Below, in pieces: positions 63,432 to 64,000 of a stretch of DNA of 64,000 nucleotides. The stretch is from Nostoc sp. TCL26-01 (GTDB lineage Bacteria; Cyanobacteriota; Cyanobacteriia; Cyanobacteriales; Nostocaceae): positions 958,001-1,022,000 of the forward strand of contig NZ_CP040297.1 of the NCBI RefSeq assembly GCF_013393945.1, in the 5' to 3' direction. Below the pieces are notes generated by a model. The model saw nothing but the letters and a program-made list of their open reading frames with translations. It searched no databases and had not been told where the DNA came from. Positions within the stretch are counted from its first letter, which is position 1, and the number at the start of each line of letters is the position of its first letter. The position numbers were made by a program, and so were the translations under genes.

Positions 63432-63624
63432 GAGAGGTTTGGAGAGGGGTTTTTTCAGTCGTCGAACTCACGTTAAATTAGTGACTTCCAGATCAAAAAA
63501 TATCCAAAATGTAGGGTGCGTTAATGTCAGAAAACCTAGCTACACCAATCAATTCTTCCTTCTGACGCACCTTACCAACTGTCAATTTGGGATAATTTAT
63601 TTTTAGGTGTTCCCTTAACAATAC

Positions 63625-64000
63625 TCAAGCAGCAATTAACTCATTTAGCAGCAATTCACTTTTGTGGAAAACATAGTTTACAGCAGCAAATAGCTGATCT
63701 AGATGCTGAATAAAATAACGATTTTTATTTTGAGTAAACAACTTTTCTTCTAATTTGCCAAATTCCCAATCTTTACCATTAGAAACAATTCCAAAAATAG
63801 TAATTTGTCCTTCACTATTTAATTTTTGTGCAGCCACCATTTCAGCCAGACATTGCGCCCAACCTTCAGAAAATTTATCTTGCTTTGCCTCAACCAACAA
63901 GAAATAAGGCTGATCAAACACAACTTTTCCTAAAGAAGAACGTTTAGCCAAAATATATTCGGGAAACCCTGAAAGATTATCATCGTAGATCAGTGACTTA
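63625..64000 (-). CDS. PD-(D/E)XK-like protein, partial (paralogue of 54300-54920)
   Basis: The C-terminal 125 codons of a gene that runs off the right edge; the frame is open to the last bases. It reads SGFPEYILAKRSSLGKVVFD, FLLVEAKQDKFSEGWAQCLA and ends LLLNELIAA, clearly homologous to the CRISPR-embedded protein and keeping the same E...E-x-K residues. There is no cas gene next to it in the window, so the family is not restricted to the cas operon. Confidence 0.88.
   Translation of the reverse strand, partial: KSLIYDDNLSGFPEYILAKRSSLGKVVFDQPYFLLVEAKQDKFSEGWAQCLAEMVAAQKLNSEGQITIFGIVSNGKDWEFGKLEEKLFTQNKNRYFIQHLDQLFAAVNYVFHKSELLLNELIAA

Larger units (their letters stand above)
62214..63624. 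other. Long non-coding stretch with structured elements
   Basis: 1411 bp without a gene I can support. It holds the cas6 promoter at its left end, the terminator-like hairpin at 62450-62490, the cloverleaf palindrome at 63064-63181, a CCCCTCTCC...GGAGAGGGG palindromic repeat (about 63296-63328), and an AGAGAGG...GGTTTGGAGAGGGG repeat split by the 45-bp hairpin (63370-63450). The frames at 62645-62947 are short, overlapping and unlike any family. Confidence 0.65.

Overview
The window comes from a filamentous cyanobacterium of the Nostoc/Anabaena type. This is inferred from frequent GCGATCGC (HIP1) octamers, heptanucleotide tandem repeats between genes, many short dispersed palindromic repeats of Nostocales style, and gene content such as GT41 glycosyltransferases, type III-D CRISPR with Csx18, and hybrid NRPS/PKS assembly lines. 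I saw no rRNA, tRNA or transposase gene.

Region A (1-35000) is a divergent biosynthetic gene cluster. Read leftwards from about 7850 it encodes an acyl carrier protein, an aryl acid:CoA/AMP ligase, a chorismate-utilising salicylate synthase, a ketoacyl synthase III-like protein fused to a carrier domain, and an NRPS that starts TubC docking - heterocyclisation (Cy) - Cys-type A domain and runs off the left edge. Read rightwards from 8689 it encodes two PKS modules (each KS-AT-KR-ACP, malonyl type), an NRPS with two near-identical Gly-type modules, a Ser-type module, a last module with an unassigned A domain ending in a thioester reductase, a SAM methyltransferase and a glutamate-semialdehyde-type aminotransferase. 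Most junctions in the NRPS/PKS operon overlap by 4 bp. My inference is a salicylate-capped, thiazoline-containing metallophore-like product, released as an aldehyde and possibly transaminated to an amine.

Region B (35000-42300) holds two unrecognised overlapping genes, a membrane protein plus ABC ATPase pair, an OmpR-type response regulator with an unusual acidic pocket, a small cyanobacterial protein, and a TPR/GT41 glycosyltransferase flanked by 62-bp direct repeats. Its intergenic DNA is rich in repeats.

Region C (42600-62200) is a type III-D CRISPR-Cas locus. A 46-repeat array is read on the minus strand, with cas2 and cas1 upstream of it on the same strand. A plus-strand operon follows: csx18 separately, then cas10 without an HD nuclease motif, a Cas7-like RAMP, csx10, a small subunit, csx7/csm3, a PD-(D/E)XK-like protein, another RAMP, csx19, another RAMP, and an S1/OB-like protein. 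A higBA toxin-antitoxin module has been inserted between the last two and left a 63-bp direct repeat and a truncated gene start. Downstream are three small genes ending in a HEPN-like protein, decayed CRISPR repeats, an orphan antitoxin and a minus-strand cas6 with an extra C-terminal helix-turn-helix.

Region D (62200-64000) is mostly non-coding. It holds a bidirectional terminator, a 118-bp nested cloverleaf palindrome and a third copy of a 45-bp mobile hairpin, and ends in a partial paralogue of the PD-(D/E)XK protein. The most novel signals are the CRISPR-linked accessory genes, the 45-bp hairpin with filled and empty sites side by side, the cloverleaf element, and the ketoacyl synthase-carrier fusion.
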